From: Marinobacter panjinensis
GTDB taxonomy: Bacteria; Pseudomonadota; Gammaproteobacteria; Pseudomonadales; Oleiphilaceae
Assembly (NCBI RefSeq): GCF_005298175.1
Contig: NZ_SZYH01000001.1
Location: 62,001-126,000 of the forward strand
Reading direction: 5' to 3'
DNA: 64,000 nt
Of this stretch, positions 39,121 to 47,359 are shown piece after piece. Below the pieces are notes generated by a model. The model was not told the origin of the DNA. It made no database searches and was given only the letters and a program-made list of their open reading frames with translations. The position numbers were made by a program, and so were the translations under genes. Every line of letters starts with the position of its first letter. Position 1 is the stretch's first letter.

Positions 39121-40902
39121 ATGCGAGACGTGCTTCGCCGATACAACGCGAATTTCTCCATGTCATTGCTGGCCGGGACGTTGGCTCTGTCGACGGTGGC
39201 CGGCGCCCAAGAAGCGCTGGACGATCCGATCCCCGAGCCGATAGATTCGGGCCACGTGCGGATCGTTCTGGAAACGTCAGCCGATGGCATGACGGCCCCG
39301 AACTGGGGTAGCGACGTGCCCGGCTGTACCAATCTCCAGGACCGGCTGGTGGTGTCAGACCAGGACGGTATCCTCTGGGCTGTCAACATCGACACCGGCG
39401 ACAGGAGCGTGCTTCTTGACGTCAGCGACCGACTGGTATCACTCGGCGTCGGCGGGCCGGGTACATTCGATGAACGGGGCCTGCTGGGCTTCACGTTCCA
39501 CCCCGACTTCGCCAACAATGGCCTGCTCTATACCTACACATCGGAGCCGGTCGCCGGCCCCGCGGACTTCTCGACCATGCCGGTTGGGGTCGATGCGAAC
39601 CACCAAAGCGTCATTAACGAATGGCGGGTTCCAGCGCCGTCGTGCGAGCGCGGCGCCGTTGTTGATCCCACCTCCCGTCGGGAACTGCTACGGATCGACG
39701 AGCCACAGTTCAACCACAATGGCGGTACGCTCGCGTTCGGACCCTATGGCATGCTCTACATTTCGCTCGGCGACGGCGGCGCGGCTGACGATCAGGGGGT
39801 CGGCCACGTACCCGGCGGCAATGGCCAGGATCCGGGCAACGTGCTGGGTACCATCCTGCGTATTGATCCCCAGGGCAGCAACGCCGCCAACGGCCAGTAT
39901 GGCGTGCCGGTGGATAACCCCTTCGTCGGCGACGCCGACGCGGTCGACGAGATTTTCGCTTACGGGTTCCGTAACCCTTTCCGTTTCTCCTTCGATGCCT
40001 ACACCGGCGAGATGATGATCGCTGACGTGGGTCAGAATGACATCGAGGAGGTTGATGTCGGTGTTCCTGGTGGCAACTACGGTTGGCCCATCAAGGAGGG
40101 GTCCTTCTGTTTCCATCCCAACGGCACCGAGCCGGGGTTTGTATTCAACTGCGGGCCCGGCAACGCGCCGGCGGGTCTGGTCGAGCCCGTGGCCGTGTAC
40201 GATCACGACGAGGGTATCGCGGTAATTGGCGGCTTTGTCTACCGGGGGTCGTTAATCCCGAACCTGATGGGGCGCTACGTTTTTGGCGACTACTTACAGC
40301 CATACATTGACAGTGGCCGGCTGTTCTACCTTGGAAAGAACGATCGCATCTTCGAGCTGGACCTGCGGGACCGAGACAGCCTGGGGCTCGTACTGCTGGG
40401 CTTTGGCCAGGATGCATTCGGCGAGCTATACGTGCTGGCCAATGAAACCGGGACGCCGTTCGGCGATACCGGAGTCGTCCTACGCATGGTCAACGGTCAG
40501 GGAAAAGCTCCCAACCGGTTCCGCACCCACCTCTCCGGCAGCGAAGAGGTACCGGCGACGGAAACGCGGGCGCAGGGTCAGGCCACTTTTGAAATGAACC
40601 GGACAGCGAATCACTTGTCGTTCCGGCTCATCGTGGCGAATATCGAGGGCGTCGTCGCCGCGCACATCCACTGCGCGCCCGAGGGTGTCAATGGCCCTGT
40701 AGGCGTCACTCTGTTCAGCGGCGGACCGGTGAGCCCCGATGGCACGCTGGCCAGTGGGAATGTTTCTGAACCCGGCTCCGGTAACGCCTGTGGCTGGGGG
40801 AGTATCGGCGACGTGCTGACAGCGATGCGCCTGGGAAATGCTTACGTCAACGTGCACACGTTGGCCAATCCTCCCGGAGAGATCCGGGGGCAAATCCGTT
40901 GA
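39121..40902 (+). CDS. Secreted PQQ-dependent sugar dehydrogenase-like protein with C-terminal CHRD domain
   Basis: 593 aa from ATG 39121 with GAGGAGGG before it. The N-terminus (MSLLAGTLALSTVAGA at about 14-29) is a plausible signal peptide. Residues about 55-455 form a six-bladed glucose/sorbosone dehydrogenase fold: RGLLGFTFHPDF, FNHNGGTLAFGPYGMLYISLGDGG, and GNYGWPIKEG. The tail at about 470-593 is a CHRD domain (FRTHLSGSEEVP; HIHCAPEGVNGPV; GEIRGQIR), an all-beta domain first described in chordin and of unknown function in bacteria. PQQ binding is inferred from fold only. The gene is followed by 240 gene-free bases before the first attC site. Confidence 0.8.
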   Translation: MRDVLRRYNANFSMSLLAGTLALSTVAGAQEALDDPIPEPIDSGHVRIVLETSADGMTAPNWGSDVPGCTNLQDRLVVSDQDGILWAVNIDTGDRSVLLDVSDRLVSLGVGGPGTFDERGLLGFTFHPDFANNGLLYTYTSEPVAGPADFSTMPVGVDANHQSVINEWRVPAPSCERGAVVDPTSRRELLRIDEPQFNHNGGTLAFGPYGMLYISLGDGGAADDQGVGHVPGGNGQDPGNVLGTILRIDPQGSNAANGQYGVPVDNPFVGDADAVDEIFAYGFRNPFRFSFDAYTGEMMIADVGQNDIEEVDVGVPGGNYGWPIKEGSFCFHPNGTEPGFVFNCGPGNAPAGLVEPVAVYDHDEGIAVIGGFVYRGSLIPNLMGRYVFGDYLQPYIDSGRLFYLGKNDRIFELDLRDRDSLGLVLLGFGQDAFGELYVLANETGTPFGDTGVVLRMVNGQGKAPNRFRTHLSGSEEVPATETRAQGQATFEMNRTANHLSFRLIVANIEGVVAAHIHCAPEGVNGPVGVTLFSGGPVSPDGTLASGNVSEPGSGNACGWGSIGDVLTAMRLGNAYVNVHTLANPPGEIRGQIR

Positions 40903-41143
40903 GGCGCGTACCGTAGAACGAATCACGGGGACAGAGCGCATTCAGGAGTTATCAGGACGGGTTATCAGGACAAGTCGTAGGGACTAATAGGACGCGCACA
41001 ATAGTCGACTATTAAAACCATAAAATACATAGGCCGGTGCTATCGACCGTGATGGGTTTCCTTGTTTGAGGTTGGATGGGGTGGGTGTCCCTCAGCAGAT
41101 CAGAAAAACTTATATAATTAATCACGCATTAAATGGAAGGCCA

Positions 41144-41191
41144 TGCTAACAAAGAGTTGCACCGGACAAGCCGGTGAACGCGGCGTTAGGG
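41144..41191 (+). repeat. attC-like integron cassette site 1
   Basis: It runs from tgctaac (R'' box) to gttaggg (R' box), 48 bases. The inner arms gttgcaccgg (41156-41165) and ccggtgaac (41171-41179) pair fully except for one extra G in the left arm, the extrahelical base expected of an attC hairpin. The following cggcgtta is typical. It stands directly before the GNAT cassette gene. Confidence 0.72.
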
Positions 41192-41196
41192 CTACT

Positions 41197-41718
41197 ATGG
41201 ATATACAAACTTATTCTGCAGACAAAGCTAGGGAAGTTGCTGAATTGTTTCATCAATCTATTCATGCAATTGATCCTTCGTTGTATACGTCAGAGCAAAA
41301 AGAAGCTTGGGCTCCTACTCCTGTGGATTATGAGAACTGGTCTGAGCGACTGAAGGCGAAAAAACCGTTCATAGCTTTAATTGAAAATTGTGTAGCTGGT
41401 TTTATCGAACTGGATGCTAATGGTCATATCGACTGTACTTATACCCATCCGAATTTTCAGGGAAGAGGTGTCGCATCTGCCTTGTATGAGCATTTACTTG
41501 CGGAGGCAAGGGCCAGAAATCTCAAACGCTTATACGTTGAGGCTTCACTCATTGCTAAGCCGTTCTTCGAGCACCGCGGCTTCTCTGTGGTCAAGAAAAA
41601 TGAAGTGCAAAGAAACGCGGTTTCGTTAGTGAATTTCTCAATGGAAAGATATCTAAGCCCTAACAATCAAATGCGCCGCTGCGCTTCGGCGTTATCTGTT
41701 CGGCACTTCGGAGAGTGA
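41197..41718 (+). CDS. GNAT-family acetyltransferase (integron cassette gene)
   Basis: 173 aa from ATG 41197, 5 bases after attC site 1; a start at 41143 would read through the attC. It transfers an acetyl group from acetyl-CoA to an unknown amine. Motif A is PNFQGRGVASALYEHLLAEARA at about 87-108 and LYVEASLIAKPFFEHRGF is the motif-B region. The last 20 or so codons read through attC-like site 2, so the original stop has probably been lost. The gene is distinctly AT-richer than its neighbours, which fits a cassette from another source. Confidence 0.85.
   Translation: MDIQTYSADKAREVAELFHQSIHAIDPSLYTSEQKEAWAPTPVDYENWSERLKAKKPFIALIENCVAGFIELDANGHIDCTYTHPNFQGRGVASALYEHLLAEARARNLKRLYVEASLIAKPFFEHRGFSVVKKNEVQRNAVSLVNFSMERYLSPNNQMRRCASALSVRHFGE
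41658..41697 (+). repeat. attC-like integron cassette site 2 (shortened)
   Basis: It runs from ccctaac (R'' box, 41658-41664) to gttatct (41691-41697), about 40 bases, with a gcgccg / cggcg stem between. The R' box departs from the GTTRRRY form and the site overlaps the end of the GNAT reading frame, so it looks decayed. Confidence 0.45.
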
Positions 41719-41721
41719 GGA

Positions 41722-42120
41722 ATGAAAGGAAGTTGCCTGTGTGGCGAAGTCAGGTACGAGGTGGATCGGCTGGATACACCGATTCAGCACTGCTCTTGCA
41801 GAACATGCCAAAAAGCTCATTCGGCGGCCTTCAATACCGGGGCAGGAGTGCTCCGCGAGCAGTTTCGGTGGACTAAAGGGAAAGAGTTGTTAAGCAGCTT
41901 CGAATCTTCACCAGGCAAGCTGCGCTACTTTTGCTCAAACTGCGGTTCCCAACTGGTTGCGGAGAAGGAGGGAAGTCCTCGGGTCGTATTGCGAGTCGCT
42001 AGTCTAGATGAGAACCCTCTCGCCAAGCCCGAACGTCATATCTGGAGTTCGCATGAAGTGCCCTGGCTGGAGTACGGCCCTCAAATCGTAGCGTTCTCGG
42101 AATGGGAACCGGGACATTGA
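41722..42120 (+). CDS. GFA-family (glutathione-dependent formaldehyde-activating type) protein
   Basis: 132 aa. Zn-binding Mss4-like fold. The cysteine sets are in GSCLCGEVRYEV, CSCRTCQKAHSAAF and YFCSNCGSQL, the standard pattern. GFA was first described as a catalyst for glutathione plus formaldehyde adduct formation; most family members are not tested. It sits between attC sites 2 and 3 with only 3 bases after the GNAT stop, as expected of a single-gene cassette. Confidence 0.87.
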   Translation: MKGSCLCGEVRYEVDRLDTPIQHCSCRTCQKAHSAAFNTGAGVLREQFRWTKGKELLSSFESSPGKLRYFCSNCGSQLVAEKEGSPRVVLRVASLDENPLAKPERHIWSSHEVPWLEYGPQIVAFSEWEPGH

Positions 42121-42124
42121 AATC

Positions 42125-42172
42125 AGACAACAAGGCAATGCACGCGACGAACGCGTGATTGCGGCGTTAGGC
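42125..42172 (+). repeat. attC-like integron cassette site 3
   Basis: It is 48 bases long and ends in a perfect R' box gttaggc. The arms gcaatgcacgcg (42135-42146) and cgcgtgattgc (42152-42162) pair except for one extra G on the left, the same bulge as in site 1. The R'' side (agacaac) is degenerate. It lies 5 bases after the GFA stop. Confidence 0.72.
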
Positions 42173-42211
42173 GGCATTTAGACACGGTCGTGGAACCACA
42201 GGGAGGTTGCC

Positions 42212-43093
42212 ATGAGTGAAATCAATATGCATGTGCCTGAGACGGGCTCACTTCACCCGCTCGTCGAACCAGAGTGGCTGGAGAAACACTTAGACGACCC
42301 TGACCTACGCATCGTGGATGCAACGGTGCAAGTCAAGCTCTGGCCATTCCCGCATATCAGGAGCGGTAGGCGTGGGTTTAAGCGGCGCCACATCCCGGGA
42401 GCAACATTTGCAGATCTCCTGAAAATATCGGATCCCCAGCGGCCTTCCTACACGTTTACGATGCCAACCGCGGAACGCTTCGCCGACCACATGGGCCGAC
42501 TTGGCATCGGGAACGGCACACGTGTCGTGATTTACGATGAGCGGGAGAACATGTGGGCCGCGCGATTGTGGTGGATGCTCCGCACATTTGGCTTCGACGA
42601 CGCGGCGGTTCTTAACGGTGGGTGGAAGGCCTGGCGGCTTGAAGACCGTCCGGTCTCCTCGAAACCCTGCGCGTACCCGGCTACCACGTTCACCCCGCAT
42701 GTCCGGCCGGAGCTCATCGTTGGCAAAGAGGAGGTGTTGACCGCAATTGAGGACTCGACAACGTGCATCGTGAATGCGCTGGGCCGCCGCCAGCATCGTG
42801 GTGAACGTAAAGAATATGGGGGAAGAGGGCATATTCCAGGCGCAAAAAACGTGACGGCATGGGAAATCCTCGACCGGAAGACGATGCGTTATCGCCCGAC
42901 CGAAGAGCTGCGCGAGCTGTTTCGCCCAATGTTGGAGGCCGAGCGGGTTATTACCTACTGTGGCGGTGGCATTGCCTCCTCGAGCGATGCGTTTATCCTC
43001 CACTTGCTGGGACATCCGAACGTGGCCGTTTACGATGGGGGGCTCATCGAGTGGTCGGCAGATCGCAGCTTACCCCTCGAACTCGGAGAATGA
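42212..43093 (+). CDS. Two-domain rhodanese-type sulfurtransferase
   Basis: 293 aa. Thiosulfate/3-mercaptopyruvate sulfurtransferase architecture: an N-terminal rhodanese repeat at about 15-145 (IVDATVQVKLWP; VVIYDERENMWAARLWWMLRTFG) without the active Cys, and a C-terminal repeat at about 160-290. The catalytic loop is ITYCGGGIASS with Cys at about 249. The loop CGGGIA is more like the SseA/MST group than plain rhodanese. It follows attC site 3 by 39 bases and may be a third cassette, though no attC was found after it. It has an AGGGAGG before the ATG. Confidence 0.88.
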   Translation: MSEINMHVPETGSLHPLVEPEWLEKHLDDPDLRIVDATVQVKLWPFPHIRSGRRGFKRRHIPGATFADLLKISDPQRPSYTFTMPTAERFADHMGRLGIGNGTRVVIYDERENMWAARLWWMLRTFGFDDAAVLNGGWKAWRLEDRPVSSKPCAYPATTFTPHVRPELIVGKEEVLTAIEDSTTCIVNALGRRQHRGERKEYGGRGHIPGAKNVTAWEILDRKTMRYRPTEELRELFRPMLEAERVITYCGGGIASSSDAFILHLLGHPNVAVYDGGLIEWSADRSLPLELGE

Positions 43094-43137
43094 CGATTCG
43101 AGAATGTCAGATGAAAGAGTTCCTGGAAAACCATCAC

Positions 43138-43502
43138 TTGCCAATGGCAGTGCTCAGGAACGTCCGAGCCTTTGTCCACTTCTACGACGCGCCTGTTGTC
43201 AGGGTTCAGAACTGGCCTCGGGGTTATCTCAGCTTAGAACCATTAATCCACGGATGACCGGTGCGATCGAAAGCGCAGGACTCGCGCGCTTGTCGGCGTC
43301 GTTGGTGCACACGGGCGCTGCTGAACCAGCAGGGCCTGTTGCAGGCCGAGTAACGAGTCGTACATCATCGCTTGAATATCCAACAAGGCCTTCATGGGGC
43401 TGCCGGCCGTCCGGCGGCGGGCATCAATCACAAACTGTAGGCCCCGTAGCCGCCGTTGATTGCACTCCGAACTGCGGCGAATGCAGTCTTCAATCGCTGC
43501 CG
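43138..43502. repeat. 365-bp direct repeat, copy 1 (truncated DUF3135 gene)
   Basis: This segment aligns without gaps to 50733-51097 with only a few substitutions. It carries, on the minus strand, the C-terminal three quarters of a DUF3135 gene and about 100 bases beyond its stop. The N-terminal codons are absent here; the copy breaks off at 43502. The intact copy is at 50838-51170. Confidence 0.93.
43243..43502 (-). pseudogene. 5'-truncated DUF3135 gene
   Basis: The reading frame matches residues from about 25 onward of the intact DUF3135 protein (DARRRTAGSPMKALLDIQAM). The start codon, ribosome-binding site and first part (MEMPTFDALKDLAQRD) are missing, because the repeat ends inside the gene. 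It is not expected to be translated as a full protein. Confidence 0.8.
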
Positions 43503-43582
43503 GGAAAACCGGGACAGATTTATTTGATGGACTCCAGAGATGGGCATGTAAATTTTTCTGAGGGCGAAATCGAGGGGTATAG

Positions 43583-44044
43583 TTGGAAATCAGAGAAGCT
43601 ACGCCAAGTGATGTGAATGCTATCGCTCAGCTTATTGCCACGCTCGCTAAAAAATTCATCGTGCATGAATTTACGGATGCGGGAAAAGATCAGTTCTTAG
43701 GTTCGAATAGTGCTGAAAAGATTCTCGAGTTCATGGGGCAGGGCTTCGAATATCATATAGCGGAAGATAATGGCGAAGTTATTGGTGTCGTAGGCATTCG
43801 AGAAAACAGCCACCTTTATCATCTGTTTGTATCAGAAAGTTATCAAGGTTGTGGGCTTGCTCGAAAGCTATGGGAGGTCGCCAAGGCTAAGTGTTTGTCA
43901 AAGGGGAATCCGGGTAGGTTTACCGTCAATTCCTCTAATAATGCGGTCCCGGTTTACGAGTCTTTTGGTTTTAAAAAAACGACCGGAGTCGTGGAAAAAA
44001 ACGGTGTTTTATTTAATCCAATGGTTTTGGATGACCACAGTTAA
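43583..44044 (+). CDS. GNAT-family acetyltransferase
   Basis: 153 aa from TTG 43583, with GAGGGG 7 bases upstream. The acetyl-CoA-binding motif A is VSESYQGCGLARKLWEVAKAK at about 86-106, and the C-terminal NSSNNAVPVYESFGFKKT is typical of GNAT motif B. AT-rich relative to the flanks. The stop is followed at once by gttaacaaggc, which resembles the left end of an attC site, so this too may have been a cassette. The substrate is unknown. Confidence 0.83.
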   Translation: MEIREATPSDVNAIAQLIATLAKKFIVHEFTDAGKDQFLGSNSAEKILEFMGQGFEYHIAEDNGEVIGVVGIRENSHLYHLFVSESYQGCGLARKLWEVAKAKCLSKGNPGRFTVNSSNNAVPVYESFGFKKTTGVVEKNGVLFNPMVLDDHS

Positions 44045-44125
44045 CAAGGCAGTCAGAAAGATGCGCATGCCGCTTTTTGGCGACCTCCATTGACGAGAGT
44101 CTGTTTAATCGGTTATTGGCCGGAG

Positions 44126-44851
44126 TTATTTGGTCGCAATAATCGTCACCAGCCCCCCATCCACCTTTGTCTCGACATTCGATAAACCCGCTTCAACCAG
44201 CTGATGCTCTACCCATTCCCTGGATAATCGAAGTTTCCGGTAATCACTTTTGCTCAGCAGCCATTTACCCTCTTCCTTTCGGTACACAATATCATTTATT
44301 TTTACTGTCTCTGGCTCGAACTCCAAAAAGCAGGTAAAGATCCTGGAGTCATCGCTTTGAACCGGAATAAACCGATCTGTCCCAAAGACCTCCGCTGACA
44401 GGTCACGAAAAGTGAGTATACATTTGCCAGCCGTTTCAAGTGAGGTCGCGACTTTTTCAAAGAGCCTGCGAACCTTGTCTTTAGACTCTAAGTGCAATAG
44501 CGTATCCGTCATACATGTGATGAGTTCCACTCTGCCGGTGGTATAGTGATCAAAATTTATCAGGTCATCCCGGACAGTCTGAATGTCCAGGCCAGCGGCA
44601 TTGTTTTGCAGTTCCCGAAGCAAGTCCTCGCTGGTATCGATTGCCGTTACGCAGAAGCCGAGCCGGGCCAGGGGAATGGACTGAAATCCACAGCCCGCGC
44701 CAAGATTGATAGCCAGCCCCGATCCGCCCGGGGTTATTGCATGTTGCTCGAAGAAGTGGACGTTCTTTGCGAGTCCGGACGCGAAACCGCCCATCATCCA
44801 GCAATAGATGTCTGCCAAAAGCTGTTCATAATGTTCCTGTTGCGTGGCCAT
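44126..44851 (-). CDS. Class I SAM-dependent methyltransferase (small-molecule type)
   Basis: 241 aa from ATG 44851, with TGGAG about 9 bases upstream; a TTG two codons earlier is less likely. SAM-binding motif I is INLGAGCGFQSIPLARLGF at about 50-68, with the acidic post-I residue in VTAIDTSEDLL. The later strands carry DLINFD and VELITCMTDTLLHL. The substrate is not readable. It is the last gene of the six-gene minus-strand operon (44126-49210), 28 bases after phzF-like. Confidence 0.83.
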   Translation of the reverse strand: MATQQEHYEQLLADIYCWMMGGFASGLAKNVHFFEQHAITPGGSGLAINLGAGCGFQSIPLARLGFCVTAIDTSEDLLRELQNNAAGLDIQTVRDDLINFDHYTTGRVELITCMTDTLLHLESKDKVRRLFEKVATSLETAGKCILTFRDLSAEVFGTDRFIPVQSDDSRIFTCFLEFEPETVKINDIVYRKEEGKWLLSKSDYRKLRLSREWVEHQLVEAGLSNVETKVDGGLVTIIATK

Positions 44852-44879
44852 TTTCAAAATCTCCAGGTAGCTGAGAGGG

Positions 44880-45653
44880 TCAAATCTCTATAGTTCCCTT
44901 TAGATAAACGACTGCTTTACCCGCGATCTTCACCCGATTCCCCGTCACTTCGCAGCACACGTCGCCCCCGCGTTGGGAAACCTGCCTGGCACGCAGGGCG
45001 CTCTTGTTGAGTACCCCAGCCCAGTACGGGGCGAGTTGAGTGAAGGCCGAGCCGGTAACGGGATCCTCGTTGAGGCCGTATTTGGGCGCAAAGAATCGGG
45101 TTACAAAGTCGTACTCATTGGATCGCGCGGTAATCGCTACTCCCCGCAGGTCAAGTTGCTTGAGTTTCTCAAGCGAGGGCCTGACCTTAAGAACCGTCTC
45201 TGCGCTTTCGAACTCCACGATATAGTCTTCGCCTTTCAGGCATTGTTTCGGTGTCTCGCCAAACGCTTCAGAAATTGTCCGAGGCGTACTGCAAGCTGCT
45301 GGCATTTGTGCGGGAAAGTCCATCTCCAACCATTGGTCCCGTTGAGCGACCGTCAGCGTGCCGCTTCTCGATTCAAAGCTCATCATTGCCGAAGGGCCCT
45401 GTTGAAGGAGGACTTTCGCCGCTGCCAGCGTGGCATGACCGCAAAGATCCACTTCATGGACGGGGGTAAACCAGCGTATATCAAAGCCGGAACCGTTGTT
45501 GACGATAAAGGCAGTCTCAGACAGGTTGTTTTCCTGGGCGATAGACTGCATGACCTCCTCTGGAAGCCAATGATCCAGCAGACAAACGGCGGCCGGGTTG
45601 CCCTCAAATCTGTGGTTTGCAAACGCATCCACCTGATACATTTTCAACTTCAT
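44880..45653 (-). CDS. PhzF-family isomerase
   Basis: 257 aa. PhzF proteins share the diaminopimelate-epimerase fold and catalyse isomerisation; the name member acts in phenazine synthesis, but most are of unknown substrate. Conserved pieces are FEGNPAAVCLL, the catalytic Glu in NNLSETAF (about residue 46), IRWFTPVHEVDLCGHATLAAAK and the C-terminal EDPVTGSAFTQLAPYW. No phenazine genes (phzB, phzD, phzE) are present. The start overlaps the end of the monooxygenase gene by 4 bases. Confidence 0.88.
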   Translation of the reverse strand: MKLKMYQVDAFANHRFEGNPAAVCLLDHWLPEEVMQSIAQENNLSETAFIVNNGSGFDIRWFTPVHEVDLCGHATLAAAKVLLQQGPSAMMSFESRSGTLTVAQRDQWLEMDFPAQMPAACSTPRTISEAFGETPKQCLKGEDYIVEFESAETVLKVRPSLEKLKQLDLRGVAITARSNEYDFVTRFFAPKYGLNEDPVTGSAFTQLAPYWAGVLNKSALRARQVSQRGGDVCCEVTGNRVKIAGKAVVYLKGTIEI

Positions 45654-46834
45654 GGCAGGTCTCCATTGGGTTCGATTCCGGCAATTTCGGGTGCGAGCCG
45701 ACGCGCCTCTTTGGTTCTCGCGTAGATGTTGCCCTCCAGCCTGGGCTGCATGCCAAAGATCCAGAAGCCAGGCTGGTTGGTAACGGACTCCTGGGCGTTT
45801 AAATTGTCCTGGTTTATAAAGGGCGTTACATCTTGATCTCCCGTCAAATCAGACAAGCCAGTGCGATAGCCGGTAGCGAAAATCACCACGTCACACTCCA
45901 GCATCGAACCGTCCACAAAAGTGACAGAGTGCGTATTGAAACATTTGATATCGGGGTAGACTTGCATCCTTCCCGTCTTCACGGCGGCCACGAATCCGTC
46001 ATCAAAGCCAGGAGCCGTACCCTCCTTCACAAGGCGGGTGCAGATGCCCGTTGGGGGCGTACGGATGCCCCATTTTTCCAGGTCTCCAAAACATAATCTC
46101 GACAACAGTGCACCGACTTTGTCTTGTAGTCTCAGGGGTAACAGGGTCAGAGCCGGTGCGGTCACCTGGGACGGTATACCGAGCAATCGGGTTGGCAACA
46201 GATGGGTACCCTGGCGCATGGAAATCGCCAATGATTCACACTCACCGGCACGCACCAGGGAATTGGCGATATCAATACCGGAGTTGGCCCCGCCGACGAT
46301 CAGGACACGCTTGTCGCGATAGCCTCCGACATCACCAAAATCGGCTGCATGTCGCTGTTCGATTTGGCACGTTTTTCTTCCGGGCCAGCAAGGCGTGTAA
46401 GGAATCCGTTCCGGTCCGGTGGCCAGGACAAGCCGCCTCGTGGTCACCGGCTCTCGGTTGGTGTGAATCCGCCAGATACCGTCCTGTTTTTCGATATGCC
46501 TGACCATCACGCCGTATTGGATTTCGACACCATGATGCTGACTTAACCAATCGGCATATTGGTTCAGATAGTCAAGGTAATCATCCCGGGCGACGAAAGT
46601 GCCGAGCTTTCTGGAGAGAGGCTTACCGGGCAATGCAGACAACCATCTATGGGTATTCAGACGAAGCTGGGGGTGCCGGGCACGCCAGGCGCTCCCGGCT
46701 TCCTGACTGGCCTCCAGAATGGTCGGTTGAACACTTTGTTGTTTAAGGTGGAAGGCCAGCGATAACCCGGAGGTGCCTGCACCGACGATAATAATGTCAC
46801 GGTCCGGGACGCTGTTTGCATGACTATTTCTCAT
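45650..46834 (-). CDS. Flavin-dependent monooxygenase (FMO/CzcO type)
   Basis: 394 aa. The FAD site is IIIVGAGTSGLSLAFHL at about 14-30, with WRARHPQLRLNTHR in the FMO signature region. The NADPH site is VLIVGGANSGIDIANSLV at about 172-189, and the C-terminal ATGYRT (VVIFATGYRTGL) is conserved. Enzymes of this type oxidise S or N atoms or insert oxygen next to carbonyls; the substrate here is not known. Overlaps both neighbours by 4 bases, so it is co-translated with the thioesterase and the PhzF-like gene. Confidence 0.87.
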   Translation of the reverse strand: MRNSHANSVPDRDIIIVGAGTSGLSLAFHLKQQSVQPTILEASQEAGSAWRARHPQLRLNTHRWLSALPGKPLSRKLGTFVARDDYLDYLNQYADWLSQHHGVEIQYGVMVRHIEKQDGIWRIHTNREPVTTRRLVLATGPERIPYTPCWPGRKTCQIEQRHAADFGDVGGYRDKRVLIVGGANSGIDIANSLVRAGECESLAISMRQGTHLLPTRLLGIPSQVTAPALTLLPLRLQDKVGALLSRLCFGDLEKWGIRTPPTGICTRLVKEGTAPGFDDGFVAAVKTGRMQVYPDIKCFNTHSVTFVDGSMLECDVVIFATGYRTGLSDLTGDQDVTPFINQDNLNAQESVTNQPGFWIFGMQPRLEGNIYARTKEARRLAPEIAGIEPNGDLP

Positions 46835-47319
46835 GACAGTGCCTCCTCTTTGAGCGTATTTTGCTGCTGGGGATCACGCTGCTTTCGTCTGATATAAAGG
46901 GTTTTCTTTGCCCGGGCGACTATCTCGTTATCTTCATCAATGATATTTACCTCAAAAGTGGGACGATACTTGCTGCCATCAGTAGTGGCCGCGGTAATCT
47001 CATCCACCCGTGACTGGGGAATGTGGAAATGAGCTTTGACGCGTCCCCTTCCTGGTTTGAGAAAATCGATAGTGACGCTTTGATCCCAGACGACATAGTC
47101 GCGTCCCAGAATGTTCATCAGAATCAACATGTAGAAAGGATCAATCATGGTCGACAGATTGCCGCCGAAGTGGGTACCGATGGTGTTTCGGTTGTACCAG
47201 CGCAATCTCATTTCCACGTCGATCGTACGGAAGTCTGACGCCACCCGAATCACTCGGATGCCCGTACCCAGGTAGGGCGGATACCAGTTGATCTTGCGTT
47301 TAAACGTAGATGGTTTCAT
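46831..47319 (-). CDS. Hotdog-fold protein (DUF4442 / PaaI-like thioesterase)
   Basis: 162 aa. NRNTIGTHFGGNLSTMIDPFYML is the typical hotdog helix segment (GTHFGG), and YVVWDQSVTIDFLKPGRG holds the following strand of DUF4442 proteins. The family resembles acyl-CoA thioesterases; activity is not proven here. It is the third gene of the operon, with 40 bases to the MddA-like gene and a 4-base overlap with the monooxygenase gene. Confidence 0.8.
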   Translation of the reverse strand: MKPSTFKRKINWYPPYLGTGIRVIRVASDFRTIDVEMRLRWYNRNTIGTHFGGNLSTMIDPFYMLILMNILGRDYVVWDQSVTIDFLKPGRGRVKAHFHIPQSRVDEITAATTDGSKYRPTFEVNIIDEDNEIVARAKKTLYIRRKQRDPQQQNTLKEEALS

Positions 47320-47359
47320 TTTTTGCCTCCCGGATATTGTTTGGCGTTAGGGTTAAAAG

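Noticed and set aside
43503..43582. Short motif gggacagatttat and similar gggaca- stretches at about 40925 and 51290, which resemble ends seen near RAYT/IS200 elements
   Set aside because: Each match is too short and the copies are not in inverted or direct arrangement that would define an element.
44041..44085. Fourth attC site after the second GNAT gene
   Set aside because: The left half (gttaacaaggc) fits but no GTTRRRY box or pairing right arm follows, so it is at most a decayed half site.
44880..45653. Phenazine biosynthesis
   Set aside because: Only a PhzF-family protein is present; no phzA-E or phzG neighbours, and the family is broad.
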